A stretch of 17,284 nucleotides of DNA from the NCBI GenBank assembly GCA_965661165.1, contig CBFICL010000026.1, forward strand, positions 1-17,284, in the 5' to 3' direction. A model generated the notes under the pieces. The model did not search any database and had not been told where the DNA came from. It saw only the letters and a program-made list of their open reading frames with translations. Shown piece by piece: positions 15,178 to 17,284 of the stretch. The stretch's first letter is position 1; every line of letters begins with the position of its first letter. Both the position numbers and the translations under genes were made by a program. The stretch comes from Hepatobacter sp965661165. GTDB taxonomy: Bacteria; Pseudomonadota; Alphaproteobacteria; Holosporales; Hepatobacteraceae.

Positions 15178-15648
15178 ATGAAAATAAGTGCCCGCAGTCG
15201 TTATGCCATTATGGCCCTCGCCGATTTAACGTTGAACAGAGCCCAAGGGCCTGTGTCTTTGAGAGACATGGCCCATCGACAAGGCTTGTCCCATGTCTAC
15301 CTAGAGCAGCTGTTCGCTACGTTAAGGCGGCGCGGCCTGGTGGATAGCATTCGTGGCGCTAAGGGGGGGTATAAACTCTCGCGCTCGCCTAAAGACGTGA
15401 CCATTGGGTGCATCATGAAGGCTGTGAATGAGCCTGTTCGGGCCATGCGTTGTAACGGTCACGGCGACAAAGGCCAGGGTTGCCAAAAAGATGGCGATAT
15501 GTGCATTACCCACCATTTATGGGCACGTTTTGAAAAACACATCTGGCGTTATCTCAACAATGTCACCTTAGACGATGTTGTTAACAACACCCCCACATCT
15601 GAAGGCCTGACTGAGGGGTTTTCTGCTATGCGCGAGGTATGTTCATGA
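15178..15648 (+). CDS. iscR: Rrf2-family regulator IscR
   Basis: IscR is a cytosolic winged-helix sensor of Fe-S status that usually represses its own operon when carrying a [2Fe-2S] cluster. The 156-residue protein starts with the family N-terminus (MKISARSRYAIMAL), has the helix-turn-helix at about 27-50 (VSLRDMAHRQGLSHVYLEQL) and the wing RGAKGGYKLSR (59-69). The probable cluster ligands are C92, C102, C109 and H112 in CITHHLW. E. coli IscR uses C92, C98, C104 and H107, so here the spacing between ligands is longer (9 and 6 residues against 5 and 5), although all four ligands are kept. ATG 15178 fits the family N-terminus; the ribosome binding site is poor. Its stop overlaps the next start as ATGA. 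Confidence 0.93.
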   Translation: MKISARSRYAIMALADLTLNRAQGPVSLRDMAHRQGLSHVYLEQLFATLRRRGLVDSIRGAKGGYKLSRSPKDVTIGCIMKAVNEPVRAMRCNGHGDKGQGCQKDGDMCITHHLWARFEKHIWRYLNNVTLDDVVNNTPTSEGLTEGFSAMREVCS

Positions 15649-16844
15649 AGAGAATTTATCTCGACAGCAATGCGTCCATGCCGTTAAGGCCTGAAGCTAA
15701 AGAAGCCATAAATCACTATGTCCACTATTTGGGAAATCCTTCGTCAGCCCATCATTTTGGTGTGCAGCTCAATCAATGCTTAACGCAAGCACGCGAAGCG
15801 CTGGCCGCACTCTTGAACGTCAAGCCATCAGAGGTGGTGTTCACCAGTGGTGCCACCGAAAGTAATTTTTTGGCTATTTATGGCATGCTGCCCCGTATCT
15901 CTGCTCTGTTCACAGGCACCACAGAACATGCATCCCTTCTTGAAAATGTGAAAGAAGCCATCACACGTTCACACAACAAAGATCTCTATCTCTGCGCTGT
16001 GGGGCCATTGGGCTATGTGACGGATAAGATCTTTGATGCCACCTACAGAAGCGTGCAGCAAGAGATCACCCGCACCCCCGGTGACGATCATCGCTATCCT
16101 TTCCTGGCCTCATTTATGATGGCGAACCATGAAACGGGCATCCTTAGTGATCTCCCCCCCTTAGGCAAGGTCATCAAGTCTTATGGTGGGCTGTTCCATA
16201 CAGATGCCAGCCAGGCGTTAGGGAAAATCCCTGTTGATTTTTCCCATGTGGATCTGGTGACCTTGTCGTCTCATAAGCTGGGTGGCCCTTGCGGTGTGGG
16301 CGCCTTGATTATTAAAGAGCATGTGCCGTTTTCCCCTGTCTTGTGTGGCGGTGGGCAAGAGCACGGCCTTCGATCAGGCACCCCGTCCCTTCCCCTCATT
16401 TGGGGGTTTGTGGAGGCTGTGCGGGCCTCTCTCTCTGAGACCAGTGTTTGCCATTTTCGTGCGTGCCAAACGTGGCGCGATGAGGCTGAGCAAAATATTC
16501 ACGCTCTTGAGCCAAATATGCGTATTTTTGGCCAGCATACACCCAGGCTCCCCCAGACCTTGTGCCTGTCTATGCCCCACATCTCTAAGGATATTCAGCT
16601 GGCTGCTTTTGACCTTGAGGGCATGGCAGTAAGTGGCGGCAGTGCCTGTCATTCCGGCGTTTCTGAGCCATCTGTGGTGCTGAGTGCCATGGGCGTTGGG
16701 GAAGAAGAGGCCAACACAGCCATTCGCATGTCTATGGGGTGGCACACCCAAGAAGATGACGTCAAACATTTTGTATGGCTATGGAAGAAAATTTATCAAC
16801 AGCTTAACAAAAAAGGAAAGCCCCGCCATGTCCATGCCGCTTAA
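15645..16844 (+). CDS. cysteine desulfurase, first of two (NifS/IscS-like)
   Basis: A pyridoxal-phosphate enzyme of the NifS/IscS group, which takes sulfur from cysteine as an enzyme-bound persulfide. Numbered from ATG 15645 (399 residues): YLDSNASMPLRPE (5-17), TSGATESN (67-74), H95, ANHETG (160-165), HTDASQ (185-190) with D188, SSHK with the PLP lysine K211, and SGGSACHSGVSEPS with the catalytic C335. ATG 15645 is chosen over ATG 15639 because GAGGT lies 7 bases upstream of it and because its ATG shares four bases with the iscR stop (ATGA), a typical coupled junction. The normal length and intact residues argue for an active enzyme. It is more diverged than the following IscS (no GNPHSRTH segment). 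Rickettsiales are known to carry such a pair. Its sulfur acceptor is unknown. Confidence 0.92.
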   Translation: MKRIYLDSNASMPLRPEAKEAINHYVHYLGNPSSAHHFGVQLNQCLTQAREALAALLNVKPSEVVFTSGATESNFLAIYGMLPRISALFTGTTEHASLLENVKEAITRSHNKDLYLCAVGPLGYVTDKIFDATYRSVQQEITRTPGDDHRYPFLASFMMANHETGILSDLPPLGKVIKSYGGLFHTDASQALGKIPVDFSHVDLVTLSSHKLGGPCGVGALIIKEHVPFSPVLCGGGQEHGLRSGTPSLPLIWGFVEAVRASLSETSVCHFRACQTWRDEAEQNIHALEPNMRIFGQHTPRLPQTLCLSMPHISKDIQLAAFDLEGMAVSGGSACHSGVSEPSVVLSAMGVGEEEANTAIRMSMGWHTQEDDVKHFVWLWKKIYQQLNKKGKPRHVHAA

Positions 16845-17284
16845 TCATGCTTCTCAGCAACCCATGTCTGGCAAATCACAGGTTGAATCCGCCATGGCAC
16901 CTCGTAACGCATCTGATTTAGCAGCGCGTCCGCTTTATTTTGACTATCAAGCCACCACGCCCCTGGATCCGCGGGTATTAAAAGCCATGATGCCTTATTT
17001 GACATCTGAGTTTGGCAACCCCCACTCTCGCACGCATCGCTATGGATGGGATGCAGAAAAAGCGGTAGAAGACGCACGCCAACACGTCGCGCATATCTTG
17101 TGCGCTGACCCTAAGGACATTGTGCTCACCTCGGGTGCAACCGAATCTAACAATTTGGCCATCAAGGGCCTGGCTCATTTCTGGAAAGGCAAAAAACGGC
17201 ACATTATCACCACACAAATCGAGCATAAGTGTCTTTTGGAGAGTTGTCGCGCTCTTGAGCAAGAAGGATTTCGCATCACCTTTT
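16828..17284 (+). CDS. iscS: cysteine desulfurase IscS, 3' part beyond the window
   Basis: This frame is open from ATG 16828 to the right edge, so only the first 152 residues are seen. It encodes the N-terminal part of IscS, the sulfur donor for Fe-S cluster assembly on IscU and for tRNA thiolation. Visible marks are YFDYQATTPLDPRVL (37-51), GNPHSRTHRYGWDAE (63-77), TSGATESNNLAIKG (101-114) and TTQIEHKCLLESCR (128-141). The lysine and catalytic Cys lie beyond the edge. The first 35 residues before the conserved start are an extension; ATG 16834, 16864 and 16894 are in-frame alternatives. AAGGA about 10 bases upstream supports 16828, which overlaps the preceding gene by 17 bases. The segment is close to mitochondrial NFS1 and rickettsial IscS. 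iscU is expected next, outside the window. Confidence 0.92.
   Translation, partial: MSMPLNHASQQPMSGKSQVESAMAPRNASDLAARPLYFDYQATTPLDPRVLKAMMPYLTSEFGNPHSRTHRYGWDAEKAVEDARQHVAHILCADPKDIVLTSGATESNNLAIKGLAHFWKGKKRHIITTQIEHKCLLESCRALEQEGFRITF

Noticed and set aside
1..17284. Mobile element, CRISPR array, tRNA or toxin-antitoxin pair
   Set aside because: No transposase or integrase motif, no spaced direct repeats, no tRNA cloverleaf and no small two-gene pair could be found by reading.

Overview
The window looks like the chromosome of an alphaproteobacterium, most plausibly a host-associated lineage near Rickettsiales/Holosporales. Three things point there. First, the order argS, membrane protein, nagZ is the alphaproteobacterial one, where the middle gene normally encodes a SPOR-domain protein. 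Second, iscR is followed by two tandem cysteine desulfurases, as I recall from Rickettsiales. Third, the partial IscS at the right edge carries the GNPHSRTH...YGW segment typical of Rickettsiales and mitochondrial NFS1. Base composition by eye is near half GC, with A/T-rich gaps. No tRNA, rRNA, insertion sequence, CRISPR array or phage gene was seen. The placement is inference from gene content, not from a tree.

Layout from left to right. An ELM1-family gene (+) runs to 1192. Three consecutive genes on the minus strand (1259-5042) encode exported proteins I cannot assign; each has an N-terminal export signal, and the first two have recognisable TTGACA-type promoters. Next comes the minus-strand cluster argS, basic membrane protein, nagZ (8668 down to 5140), with overlapping or nearly touching ends. 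tilS (+, 8734-10056) is divergent from argS and its 3' end overlaps dapF (-) by 122 bases. dapF overlaps dnaE (-) by 26 bases. An alpha/beta hydrolase gene (-) follows. From 15178 the Fe-S operon runs rightward: iscR, a first cysteine desulfurase starting inside the iscR stop codon (ATGA), and iscS, cut by the window edge.

How the genes fit together. dapF supplies meso-diaminopimelate and nagZ trims recycled muropeptides, so the cell probably makes and recycles peptidoglycan. argS and tilS serve decoding of Arg codons and of AUA. dnaE is the replicative polymerase. The isc operon provides sulfur for Fe-S clusters and probably for tRNA thiolation, with IscR as likely feedback regulator. The part with least precedent is 1259-5042. 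In many alphaproteobacteria I would expect scpA/scpB/tat genes after nagZ; here three unknown secretory-pathway proteins take that place. A second oddity is the argS-nagZ middle gene, which keeps the membrane anchor but shows no SPOR domain. I did not find a clearly new multi-gene defence or mobile system.
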